64,000 bases of DNA, taken from positions 10,735,882 through 10,799,881 of the forward strand of contig NC_088778.1 of NCBI RefSeq assembly GCF_954871325.1, written 5' to 3'. Below the pieces are notes generated by a model that saw nothing but the letters and a program-made list of their open reading frames with translations, was not told the DNA's origin and did not search any database. Shown here one piece after another: positions 46,928-57,456 of this stretch (its first letter is position 1; each line of letters starts with the position of its first letter). Position numbers and translations under genes: made by a program. This stretch comes from Gordionus sp. m RMFG-2023. Its lineage: Eukaryota > Nematomorpha > Gordioida > Chordodea > Parachordodidae.

Positions 46928-47850
46928 TTGCTTTTAATTAGCGAAAATGCTGGGTTGAATAATTTTAAGAGGTCCTCTATAGAAATATTAGAATATCTAT
47001 TTATTATTCCATAATAAACACTTAACTTTTGACATGCACTAAATTTAGTCAAATCAAGATATATATTATTATCTTTAATATAAAACAATTCTTTTGATGC
47101 AAGTTTTACATAATTTTCTAGATTTGGATATTTTTTGGTAAAATAAGTAAGTTCACAATTTTTATAAGGATCCCATAGAGCTTTAAGTGAGAATTTAATA
47201 TTAGATTTAAATTTTTTACACATTATCAGTGAAATCGATCCCCCACAAGAATAATTGTATTCTAGTTGTTCAATGTATAATTCATCATATAAACAATAGT
47301 TAACAAAATTAAGACATTTTTGAGAGATATCATCATAATCACATTTAATATGAATAATATATAATTTGGATATTGCAATATATAATTTCCTACAACTTTC
47401 AACTTCAGTTGCATGGTTTATCAATGTATTTAATAAAAAGTAGAGTAAATACTCAAAAATTTTATCCATTGATTCATGAAAATCATTGTAGTTTAAATGT
47501 TTTGAATATATAAATAATTTTTTATCAAGGCAATTGATTAAAAAATTTATAAAAATACAAATTTCTTCATAATTTATTTCAGATCTTCTATGAATAATCT
47601 CATTCAATTTGAATACAAAATTTCTGGTCAATATTGTTTTATATTTGATTGCAATATTATTAATAGCATAAATCCTTTGATTTTTATCAGTTACTATTTC
47701 AGTATAATCATCAACATGCATAATTTGTTTAATATTTTCTTCAAAAATAATAACATCTTGATCTTTAATTTTTTTAGTCATAATATTTTTTAAACGGATA
47801 TATGAATTTATATCTAAAATAAAGTATAATGCTAGATCATGACCAATCAT
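46928..47850 (-). CDS. THADA: Probable THADA N-terminal exon (long)
   Basis: An uninterrupted frame of more than 300 codons, starting at ATG 47,850 (MIGHDLALYFILDINSYIRL) and ending SIEDLLKLFNPAFSLIKS. The part LTKFSACQKLSVYYGIINRY resembles human THADA DISQSAVLFLCQGTLAMLDW. A GTAAAC donor at 46,927 leaves two bases, and the exon at 24,996 supplies the third, giving SLIKSN-LNSTTTAILASQV. Similarity over the first 200 residues is too weak to prove identity, and the DNA is much poorer in CpG codons than the later exons. If it is THADA, about 190 N-terminal residues of the human protein are missing or unplaced. A separate unknown gene remains possible. Confidence 0.6.
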
Positions 47851-47851
47851 A

Positions 47852-48034
47852 TTATATATGATAATCCCCGATAAACAACGAGAAAACTCGCTGTATTATA
47901 TTTAATATTATCGTCCTAATAAATTGAATGAGTGCTTTAAAAATTGGATTATTATAAATTAAATGTTGGTTCATGATATTGCTTATGTAGAGGAAGAAAC
48001 ACTTTTTAAATAAAAAATCATTTATCCTAAACAC
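47852..48034 (-). CDS. Possible THADA 5' exon, unresolved
   Basis: After a good acceptor-like TTCCATTTCAG the minus strand reads VFRINDFLFKKCFFLYISNI, then MNQHLIYNNPIFKALIQFIR and TIILNIIQRVF, stopping at 47,852. NNPIFKALIQFIRTIILNII resembles the human THADA VNNLLKNVLHFLQKSLIEIL. An internal ATG lies at 47,974. I could not find a splice pair that joins this frame to the long exon in phase, so there is either a single-base error, a tiny intron with odd sites, or a false exon. The acceptor overlaps the start codon of the plus-strand gene. Confidence 0.35.
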   Translation of the reverse strand: MFRINDFLFKKCFFLYISNIMNQHLIYNNPIFKALIQFIRTIILNIIQRVFSLFIGDYHI

Positions 48035-48039
48035 CTGAA
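47975..48039. promoter_or_regulatory. Possible shared promoter between divergent genes
   Basis: If THADA starts at ATG 47,974 and the FAM8A1-like gene at ATG 48,040, only 65 bp separate them (189 bp if THADA starts at 47,850). No TATA box or known motif stands out. The claim rests only on the head-to-head layout. Confidence 0.3.
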
Positions 48040-48330
48040 ATGGAAAATAATTTGATTGATTTTGAAAGCATATCTAGTTTTGATTATGCAAATAAATTAA
48101 GAAAATGGATATATGACTATAATTTGTGAGCTATAATATTTTTTTAAATATTTAATTAAAATTTAGGTATGTTAATTTAAATAATATTCAGTCACATGCT
48201 ATGCAGAATGGCTATTTTCCATCCATATTACCATATAATCCTTTATATTCCTACCATAGCTTCTCAAATATCAATTACAACAATTCCCTTAGCTTACCAT
48301 ATATTGATACTCTTCATTCCAATAATAGAG
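48040..48330 (+). CDS. FAM8A1-like (RDD family) N-terminal exons
   Basis: Exon 1 (48,040-48,125) starts MENNLIDFESISSFDYANKL, RKWIYDYN. A 41-bp intron (GTGAGC to TTTAG, 48,126-48,166) follows. Exon 2 (48,167-48,330) gives LYVNLNNIQSHAMQNGYFPS, then ILPYNPLYSYHSFSNINYNN and ends at an AGAG/GTTAAA donor. FDYANKLRKWIYDYNLYVNL is like the FAM8A1 segment AREYSRQVHEWLWQSYCGYL, and the following Pro/Tyr-rich linker with a YNP-x-Y motif also fits. FAM8A1 works with HRD1 in ER-associated degradation and carries a C-terminal RDD membrane domain. That domain was not found downstream and may lie beyond the transposon nest or outside the window. Identification is tentative. Confidence 0.5.
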
Positions 48331-49734
48331 GTTAAAAATTGATCATGGTGCTATTGAATAAAAAAGTTTATTATTATAACTATATAAGTACCCAACTATC
48401 ATTTATTAAATTATTTTCATGCTTGTTTACATGGGCTCTCTTTTCCTATTAAATTTTATTTAAAAATACAGCCTCCATTGAGATTTTTATAGGTTGCCAT
48501 GCCACTCTCTACTTGTTTGAATTGAAGGATAATGTATATTTTTAAAACATAAAAATTTATAGGTTGCTATTTAAGTGCTGTTAATTTTTTGATTTGTTAA
48601 ATAAAAAGTTAAAATTGTGAACCATCTTATATCTTTGGCATCAAATTCAACAGCATATAATATGGCAAACACAATATCTTTAGATTCTATTACATACCCA
48701 TTCCATGTAAAATTAATCACAAATCACTGGCCCCCTTTAAAATTGTTAAAAATTCTGGAATTATTTAGATAGGTTATAAAAAGTTAAAAATCGGTTTCTT
48801 TTAGCTAGCTTGCACACCTGGTTCTCAAGATACAAAGCTTCAAAAGTGCAAAAAATAGCAACTTTCCAATCTGTAAATCTTATATCTCAAAACTATATAT
48901 ATTGTAAATAAAACTATTGAAAGAAGAAGAAAAATTGGTATCAATTTGAGTCTTTACTTTCCGTTTACTATACTGTGTTATCAATCTTTTAAGCAATAAG
49001 GGGAGTTGGTTTTTGAAATTTTTATTGTCATTTATAAATTAGTATACCTTGGTAATACTATCATCTATTCTGAAATATGCAATTATACCAAAAATTAAAT
49101 TTTTTATATAAAATAGATGGCGCTATATAAAACAATAATTATGGTTAAAATTTGTTGCTAACTTAACAATAACAGGATATTTTCACCTTTCATACTAAAA
49201 TATTTTGAATTTCTATTAAATGTACAATTACACTGTAGGGCAGTGGGTATTTCCAATAAGAAATATCATTCATACAATATTTTTATTAATATATAGAAAT
49301 ATAGATAATAATCAAATCAAATTTATTCCATAATTTAAAATATATTAAAAAGATGAATAGTTTTAAATGTCTCATCTTTATGTTATCCGATAGCAATTAA
49401 AGAACTGGCCATATCTAAAATTTGGCAGTGGGTATTTCCAATAAGAAATATCATTCATACAATATTTTTATTAATATAGAAATATAGATACATAATCAAA
49501 TCAAATTTATCCCATAATTTAAAAGGATGAATAGTTTTAATTGTCTCATCTTTATGTTATCCGATAGCAGTTAAAGAACTGGCCACATCTAAAATTTGTG
49601 ATTTTTGTATCCACAATTTATCAATTGGGGTATATGTATAAGAATTTTAGGGTCCTCTCGAATGTAAAAAAAGCTTACTACCTCTTTTTTGAATTTTTCC
49701 CTAAAATATTATCCACCCACTATTGATTGTCATA
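48331..49734. other. Presumed intron of the FAM8A1-like gene
   Basis: No RDD-like exon was recognised. A direct tandem duplication of about 185 bp, beginning GGCAGTGGGTATTTCCAATA at 49,241 and again at 49,426, covers 49,241-49,600; the second copy lacks a short segment. The rest is AT-rich and featureless. The last eight bases, GATACATG (49,735-49,742), are a target duplication. Confidence 0.5.
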
Positions 49735-50040
49735 GATACATGCAGAGTTGTTAAACACTACTTTTAAAAGTAGCATGCTACAGCTAATGCTATTTGTCAA
49801 AAAAAGTAGGACGCTACCACTATCATTACCCATCAAAAAAAGTAGCACGCTATTAGCTACTATTTTTTAAAAGTAGATTTTTGCTTATAATATATTGTAA
49901 ATAATATATAAAAATCAAAATTTATAACTATTTAAATATAGTTAGTTTTGATTATAAAAAAATTTATGTAATAAAAATAACTATTTATGGTAATATTCAT
50001 TTTTTATTTATTTTGTTGAATTTTAATAATAAAATTATTT

Positions 50041-50140
50041 CAATTTATCATTCCCAAGTCTAGAGCGACGATCAGAAAGTATAAGTTTCGCCTTACTAAA
50101 TAATCTCTCAACATTAGCACTTGAGGGCAAGGCAGTATTT
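50041..50140 (-). pseudogene. hAT A transposase C-terminal dimerisation motif
   Basis: The minus strand reads NTALPSSANVERLFSKAKLI, then LSDRRSRLGNDKL. The SSA-VER-FS and RRS-L parts of the hAT signature are intact in this stretch. Upstream on the same strand, toward 50,640, the frame breaks several times. The protein is cut in two by hAT B and cannot be made from this locus. Confidence 0.85.
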
Positions 50141-51419
50141 AATTTTATATACATATTTTTTATATAAGAAAGGTTATCAAAAAACTCATTTGAGTATTTT
50201 TAGATTTAAAAAAATGCATCGAGGGGATTTTCTATTATATTATCTATTATTTCAAAAAAATTATCAGTGATAATTAATTAGAATTTTTTTCTCTATACTC
50301 TTTTATAAAAGTATGCTCTTCATCGTTATTATATTGAATTCCAACATGGTCACAGAGAAAATACATTTCTAATTCTTTCACCCAGAAAAAAATGCTATTA
50401 ATTTGATTGTTTGGTATACTGAGTTCCATCTAGTCTAGTTAGGAGTTATGAAATACCTGCCTAATTTTTTTTTAATATATCTGAGCCTTTAGAAGATTTG
50501 TTCTGCTTATTCCATAAAGTTTGACATTTATAAAAAGTCTTGATACCCTTTTAAAATTTTCATTTTTTAGAGCTCCTTCAGCATCCACGGTTGTTATCAA
50601 ATTTAGATTATGGCATGTAGGCTATATTGATTAATTGAAGATCCTATAGAATATTAATTAGATTAACAAATATTATAAAATAATTTAAACCTTCTTCTAA
50701 GAGTTAATTTATATCAATGGACATCTATTTCCTCCTCTTCCAATACATGTTGACTATCATTTTGTATCTCATCTACATCATTATCCTCACCAAATATTAT
50801 ATATTAATTATTTTATGTTCATATTAATACAAGATCATTTTATAAATATAAATAAGTATTTATCTTCTCTTATGTGTTTAACTATCAGCCGTGGTACATA
50901 TATATTATATCTCTGATTCTCTACTATTAGAGCATTTTTATCACTTTAAAGTTATCTGCTATCTTTTTCATTAGTGCCTGGCGACATAAAATTTTTGCAC
51001 CAGGGGATAGCTTTTAATCATCATTGTAAATGTTGTATTATCAACTAAGGTCATTGGCTGAACTGTATCAATTATAAAATCATCAATAACTTTAATAGCC
51101 AGTTTCTGAGAAATATTGGCATGTGTAGTGTTGTTAAACGGCTAAACCGAGTCGACTTAGCTGCGACTCGAACCTAGTTTCTAGTCGATAAAACGACTTT
51201 GACTCGAGTCGACTAAATGAGCTGCATTGGTCGGCTCGTGTAGTCGACTCGATGGGTCTGCTCAATTTTTTTATTTTTTTTATAAAATCTGGTAAATTGC
51301 TAAATGGTTACTGATTAATGTGAACAAAATTATAATAAGAATATTCATATCGTAACTAAAACTGGCTCAGGACCCGAATTCGGCTTCAGGGATTATATAC
51401 CTAATTTTTATAACATAAA

Positions 51420-53600
51420 AATGTAAAAATATAATTTATATTGTAAAGATGTTAAATTAAAATTTCAGTGAAGATGTACCCTAGATAAGTGACAATTGTC
51501 ATAATCGTTGTTTTTAAAGTTTTTTAAATTTGACGTAAATGGGCTAAAATAAGTGTTGCTAACATGTTAAAATAAAATTTTAGTGAAGATGTACCATTGA
51601 TAAGTGACAATTGTCTTAATCGTTGTAATTTTTTGACGTAAATGGGCTAAAATTAGTATTGCTATTATGTTTAAATAAAATTTTAGTGAAGATGTACCAT
51701 TGATAAGTGACAATTGTCATAATCGTTGTTTTTAAAATTTTTTAAATTTTTTTGACGTAAATGGGCTAAAATAAGTATTGTTAACCTGTTTATATAAAAT
51801 TTTATTGAAGATGTACCATAGATAAGTGACAATTGTCATAATCGTTGTTTTTTAAATTTTTTTGACGTAAATGGGCTAAAATAAGTATTGCTAACATGTT
51901 TAATTAAAATTTTAGTGAAGATGTACCATAGATAAGTGACAATTGTCATAATCGTTGTTTCTATAGTTTTTTAAATTTTTTTGACGTAAATGGGCAAAAA
52001 ATATATAACATTAAAATAAAACTTCAGTGAAGATGTACTCTAGATACAGGGTTTCCCATTCAAAAAATGAAAAGTCCCAATCAAAAAAGGAAAATCGTAA
52101 TTTTTTTAAATTTTATGTAAATTTTTCTTAGACTTTTATTTATTTTTGTTATTCCTTCTTAATTTCTTTCTAAATTTTTGCGATTTCTTTTCTCAATTTA
52201 TTTCTAACTTTTTGCGATTTTCTTTACTTTTATTTTTCTTACTATATCTTCTCTCAATTTATTTTCTCATTTTGATAATTCTTTTGTATTTTTAAAAAAT
52301 ATATAAATTTAGGTCCATTATTTTAACAATTCTTTACGTTTTTTTTTCATCATACATACAATATTCTTTTTATGATTTTTTCATTGTAATCTTTTACATA
52401 CATTTCTAACCTTTTAATGTCGTCATTTTTAATCTTTATTTTTTTTGAGCATTTCTCAATTTTTTTCTTCTCATTTTTGATAATTATCTTTTAAAATTAT
52501 ATTTAATGTTTTTGGCAGACAATATAATTACAATTGCTAAATTATAAATTAATCGTTTGGTTATAGTGTACCTTTTTAAAATTAAATAGGTTTGAACTGT
52601 AATACCAAAACATATTTAAATTAATAAATTATAATCATTTTTAAATTCTTATTTTTAAAACGCATTAGAAAATTATTATTATTTAAAGTGTATGTTATTT
52701 TATAAATAAATATTATATATAGTAAAAAAAAATGCGTCCTTATTTTTTTTTAAAATATATAAATTAGTTTTATCAAAGTCAGATATAAAATAGATGTTTT
52801 AACTAAATGGTCTTTAATAAACAAAATTATATGTACTAGGATTCTGTAATGAAAAATTAGCAAAAATAATTATCAAAAATGAGAAGAAAAAAATTGAGAA
52901 ATCCTCATAAAAACAAAGATTAAAAATGCCGAGATTGAAAAGATTAGAAATGTATATAAAAGATTACAATGAAAAAATCATAAAAAGAATATTGTATGTA
53001 TGATGAAAAATAATGTAAAGAATTGTTAAAAAAATGGACCTAAATTTATAAATTATTTTTAAAAATACAAAAGAATTATCCAAATGAGAAGAAAAATAAA
53101 AGTAAAGAACGCAAAAAGTTAGAAATAAATTGAGAAGAGACAGTAAAAAAAAACGTAAAGAAATCGCAAAAATTTAGAAAGAAATTAAGAAAAAATAACA
53201 AAAATAAATAAAAGTTTAAGAAAAATTTAAAAAAATTACGATTTCCCTTTTTTGATTGGCACTTTTCCTTTTTTGAATGGGAAACCCTGTATCTAGAGTA
53301 CATCTTCGCTGAAGTTTTATTTAAACATGTTAGCAATACTTATTTTAGCCCATTTAAGTCAAAGAAATTTAAAAAACTTTAAAAACAACGATTATGACAA
53401 TTGTCACTTATCAATGGTACATCTTCACTAAAATTTTATTTAAACGTGTTAGCAATACTAATTTTAGCCGATTTACTTCAAATTTAAAAAACTTACAAAG
53501 ATTATGACAATTGTCACTTTACTAGGGTACATCTTCACTGAAATTTTAATTTAACATCTTTACAATATAAATTATATTTTTATTATATAAAAATTAGGTA
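51420..53600. repeat. Inverted GACAATTGTC arrays around a foldback core
   Basis: Five units of about 110-120 bp with GTGACAATTGTCATAATCGTTG and TTTTTTGACGTAAATGGGC (in parts) run from 51,480 to 52,010. Two and a half inverted units lie at 53,300-53,540. The core (52,038-53,292) is itself a palindrome with ends CAGGGTTTCCCATTC and GAATGGGAAACCCTG, and its arms hold AAAGTCCCAATCAAAAAAGG in both directions. The flanks CTCTAGATA and TATCTAGAG are inverted, not direct, so the whole array folds as one hairpin. Confidence 0.85.
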
Positions 53601-54891
53601 TATAATCCCTGAAGCCGAATTCGAGTCCTGAGCAGGGTTGCAAATTTTCAAATTGCAGGAGAAATTTGGTATTATGCGGGAGAAATATGAAAATTGCGGT
53701 AGAAATATAAAAATTGCTAAATAAAAAATTTTGCGGGCCTATTAGAATATATTAATTTATTTTAAAAGACCAACGATCTTTTTTAGATATAAAAGAATGT
53801 AAACAAGATAAAATTTTATTAAAAAAAACGATTTTAATTTTACAATTAAAAATATATTTTATTGAATGTCCCTTAAAACGACCGCTATTGGAAATCTATC
53901 ATATGTTTGTATAACATTTTCGGGATAGGCGCTTTATTATCACGTTTACATACATATTAAGGTACTCTAAAAATAAGAAATAATACAGATGTAACTACAA
54001 TTGCGGCAATTTTAATCACTTATCTTGTATTGCAACATTCACAGAGATACTTATTATCACAATGTTGGTAGAATCTTTTTCCCATAATATTTAACGACTC
54101 TAATATAAATGAAAACTATACTTGTAGAACAAAAATGAGCAAGGCTATCATCAATGTTTTAGGACTTAAATCCAGGAGGTCAATTCCTGACTATTTGAAA
54201 GATGGGCATACATATGCAATTCTAACAGATGCATCTAATAAGGGAAATATAACAAAATTAATGTCGTTTAGTGAAAAATTCAAAGACATAGCTAACCATA
54301 TAATGGTAAATATAGCAGATTCGAGATTATCAATAAATTGCATGTCAGCTTTCTGATCTGATAATACCTCAGTGAATTTGGTAAAAACAGAATGTATTTA
54401 CAGAATTGAGTCAGCACAATGTTGGTTGCGGTATGTTCCTAATACCCGCCATCGATAGAATTTTAAAATTTTATAAACCATTAATAATATATTTTTTAAA
54501 TGAAGATTATAAAAGCTGTCCTAACATTTTGAAAATTTTTTTCAATAATGAATGGCAGAGGTATATTTAGGAATGATTTTACATGTAGGAAATCTACTAC
54601 ATGCTGTTAATGTGGTTGTGGTTGCAATCAGAAGAATCTTAACAAAGATTCACAAAATTATGCTGCAGATGTGTTCATCTTTACAATTAAAATTAATTTT
54701 ATGGCGCCATTGCTAAAACTTAATTATATTTTATTTGAGATTTAAATAATAGAACCAAATGTTTACCGTCGTTATTGAGATATTTATTAAATTCCTGGCA
54801 TGATATATTATATATTTGTTTAACCATTAGCTCGGCTTCTCTAATGTTGTTAAAGCAATCCGATTTCTCTCCTTTTTCCAGGTAGTCCTCA

Positions 54892-55407
54892 TCAGGCTAA
54901 AAATACGCTCGGATGAGGCATTAGAATGAGGTAAGGAGAAGACATACTCGCATATTTTTTCCAAGCATGGGGATTTATCGTTATTAAGAAAAATATACCC
55001 GATTCTCCTCTGCTTTTAGACCATCTAACTAAGTATTTTGGCGAATCATAAAAAATAGAGAGAATTAGAATCTCCTCAAACAAGACATCAATGTCTTTCG
55101 GTATTTTTAATATATTTATTAAATTATAAAAACCATTAATTGATGGTTTCTGTTCCAAGGTCATAATATTACATTTATAAATAGAGTTATTAAAATCAAA
55201 TTTTGATTGTAAATATTCTAAAATTGTCTTAATAAAAATATCTGCTTCATATAAAAATGTATTAATTCGAGTATTATTTGAACAATTTAATATAATATTT
55301 TTAGCAATAGCGCCATAAAATTTATTATCAATTTTTAACTGTAGAGATGAACAGAGCTGTAGCATGATTTTGTGAATCTTTTTTAATAAAGAATATTCTG
55401 ATTGCAA
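54892..55407 (-). pseudogene. hAT C transposase fragment
   Basis: The minus strand reads MQSEYSLLKKIHKIMLQLCS, then KIDNKFYGAIAKNIILNCSN and GFYNLINILKIPKDIDVLFE, with a late MPHPSVFLA. The final Pro-His-Ser stretch may be the decayed start of the dimerisation region (usual form PHSNASAERIFS). It continues the fragment at 55,533-55,811 on the same strand. Stops and shifts elsewhere make it dead. Confidence 0.6.
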
Positions 55408-55826
55408 TTGAATATTAACTGCATGAAGTAGATTTCTACAAGTGAAACGAATCCCAAATCAAAATTTTAGGACAGCTTTTAAAATCTCTATTTAATAAGT
55501 ATTTTTTTTAAGGGTTTCTAAAATTTTAAAATTCAATCGATGGCAGGTATTAATGATAACAACCTGATAGGTATATATCGGAACAACTCACACCATTCTA
55601 AGTCAGACCACTTCACCAACTCTTTAAATTCATTAACTCTTTTAGTTGATGAACTAAATTCGTTAAAACATTTCATCACAATTATTTCGACATCCACAGA
55701 TAGTACATTCATTGCCTTCTTGCAAGAATTATGTAGTATATGGCATATACAGCCAATTAATATTAATTCATTATTGTGCTGCCTCAATTCAGTAACTTTG
55801 GTTTTTGCCAAAAGTTACAGAGTCAT

Positions 55827-57456
55827 TGTAATGTATTTTAATAGTAAACGAGTTTTTCTTATTCTTTTAATTTGTAATGTAAAAAATCAAAATCAGCCTT
55901 TATTATTCAAATTAATCTCAAAATATATAATAATAATAAAAATAAACATTTTACAAAAAATAACAAAAAAACAACAATTAAATACACATCATTTATCCCC
56001 AGTCGATCTGGTATCGATCGTATCCTTTTGGGATATCGATCTTGACTTATTTCTTCCTCCCTCTCCTTTGAATTCATTTCATCGTTATTTTTTATTACAT
56101 CCTCTTTGTTTACTATCTCTTTGTTTACTATCTCTTCGGTTTTCTCTTTTACTTCGTGCTCTCTTCTAATTCGTATTCTTCAATTAATACATTTTCGGTT
56201 CTTTTCCTTAATTAGTCCTTATGACGTATAATCGTTTTACCCGCTATACTTCCGAGTATGCCTTTAATAATGGCTTCTTCTCATTTTTTTTCTTTATTGT
56301 AAAAGCGCGACCAAACTTTTTCATTTATCTGAAATTTTTGATTGTGGTATTCAAACTTCTCCTTTTTGTTTCCCCGTTCGAAAATTTGATCTAACAATCC
56401 TCTAGGTTTAAATTTTAGTAGTATTTCAGGGGACTTTGTTCAGTTTCTGTTCCTGGTGTATTTCTGTAATTGTGGAGAAAAATAGCTAGGCTGGTTTCTA
56501 AATCCCTCACGTTTCTTATATTTATACTCTGTTTAAAAGTTCGAACTAAACGTTCGGCCATGCAGTTTGTCTGAGGATGGTAAGGACTTCCGTGCACTAA
56601 TTGAATTCCGTTTTTTTCACAAAAATCATTGAAATCTTTGCTGCTGAATGGGGTCCGTTATCAGAAACGATTATTTTGGGAAATCCGAATCTTGCAAAAA
56701 TATTTCTTAATATTTTTATCATGCTTTCGGTTGTAGTGTTAGTCATGGGAACTATTTCTGGCCAGCGACTGCTAGCATCTATCACTACCAACCAATAATG
56801 ATTTTGAAATGGTCCAGCATAATCAATATCTCGATGCCATGCTTTTGGTGGTTTTGGCCAATTTTGAATTGCTGTCTTTTGAGACATATCGTGTTGTTCC
56901 TGGCATTCTCTACATTTTTCGACCCAGGTTTCTATATCTTGGTTTATATTAAGCCACCACGCATATTGTCGTGCTCTCATCTCCATTTTTACCATTCCGA
57001 TATGTCCTTATGTATCATGTCCAACACGTTGTTTTGGTATTGTTGGTATTATCATTTTCGTTCTCCATAATAAACAACCTCTCTCAGTTGTAATTTCCTC
57101 TCTCCTTTAACTATACTCCTTTAAACATGCATCATAGTTTATTGGCCATCCATCTATTGTATTTATACTTTAGAAAGTATATCATCTCGCATTGTTTCTC
57201 TTTCAATTTCGCTTGCATTTAAAGGTGTTTCTCCCACCTGTATTTGATCTAGCGCTTCTTCTTTTGATATTGGAGTTCACTTTAGGGGTAATCAATTTAT
57301 GTAATGTATTTTAATAGTAAACGAGTTTTTCTTATTCTTTTAATTTGTAATGTAAAAAATCAAAATCAGCCTTTATTATTCAAATTAATCTCAAAATATA
57401 TAATAATAATAATAATAATAAACATTTTACAAAAAACAACAATTTAATACACATCA
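55827..57456 (-). mobile_element. Broken Ty3/gypsy LTR retrotransposon (fossil)
   Basis: Two direct repeats, 55,827-55,991 and 57,300-57,456, start TGTAATG and end ACACATCA, as LTRs do, and are nearly identical apart from microsatellite length. The 5-bp flanks GTCAT and GGCAT differ by one base. Between them the minus strand carries integrase parts only: a zinc-binding/core region (CRECQEQHD; DIDYAGPF; SDNGPHSA) and a further segment (HPQTNCMAERLVRTFKQS). Gag, protease and reverse transcriptase are absent, so it is an internally deleted, broken copy. The similar LTRs suggest a young to middling insertion. It interrupts the transposase of hAT C. Confidence 0.85.

Noticed and set aside
52130-53230. 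Long open T-rich frames near 53.1-53.3 kb
   Set aside because: Phe/Leu/Asn-only stretches inside a palindrome; low-complexity, not a gene.
55540-56169. 209-codon plus-strand frame
   Set aside because: It crosses the boundary of the LTR element and is the reverse of hAT transposase and LTR sequence; its composition is Leu/Ser/Phe-rich with no family.
56601-57070. Plus-strand frames over 56.6-57.1 kb
   Set aside because: They lie opposite the integrase parts of the Ty3/gypsy fossil and are shadows of them.
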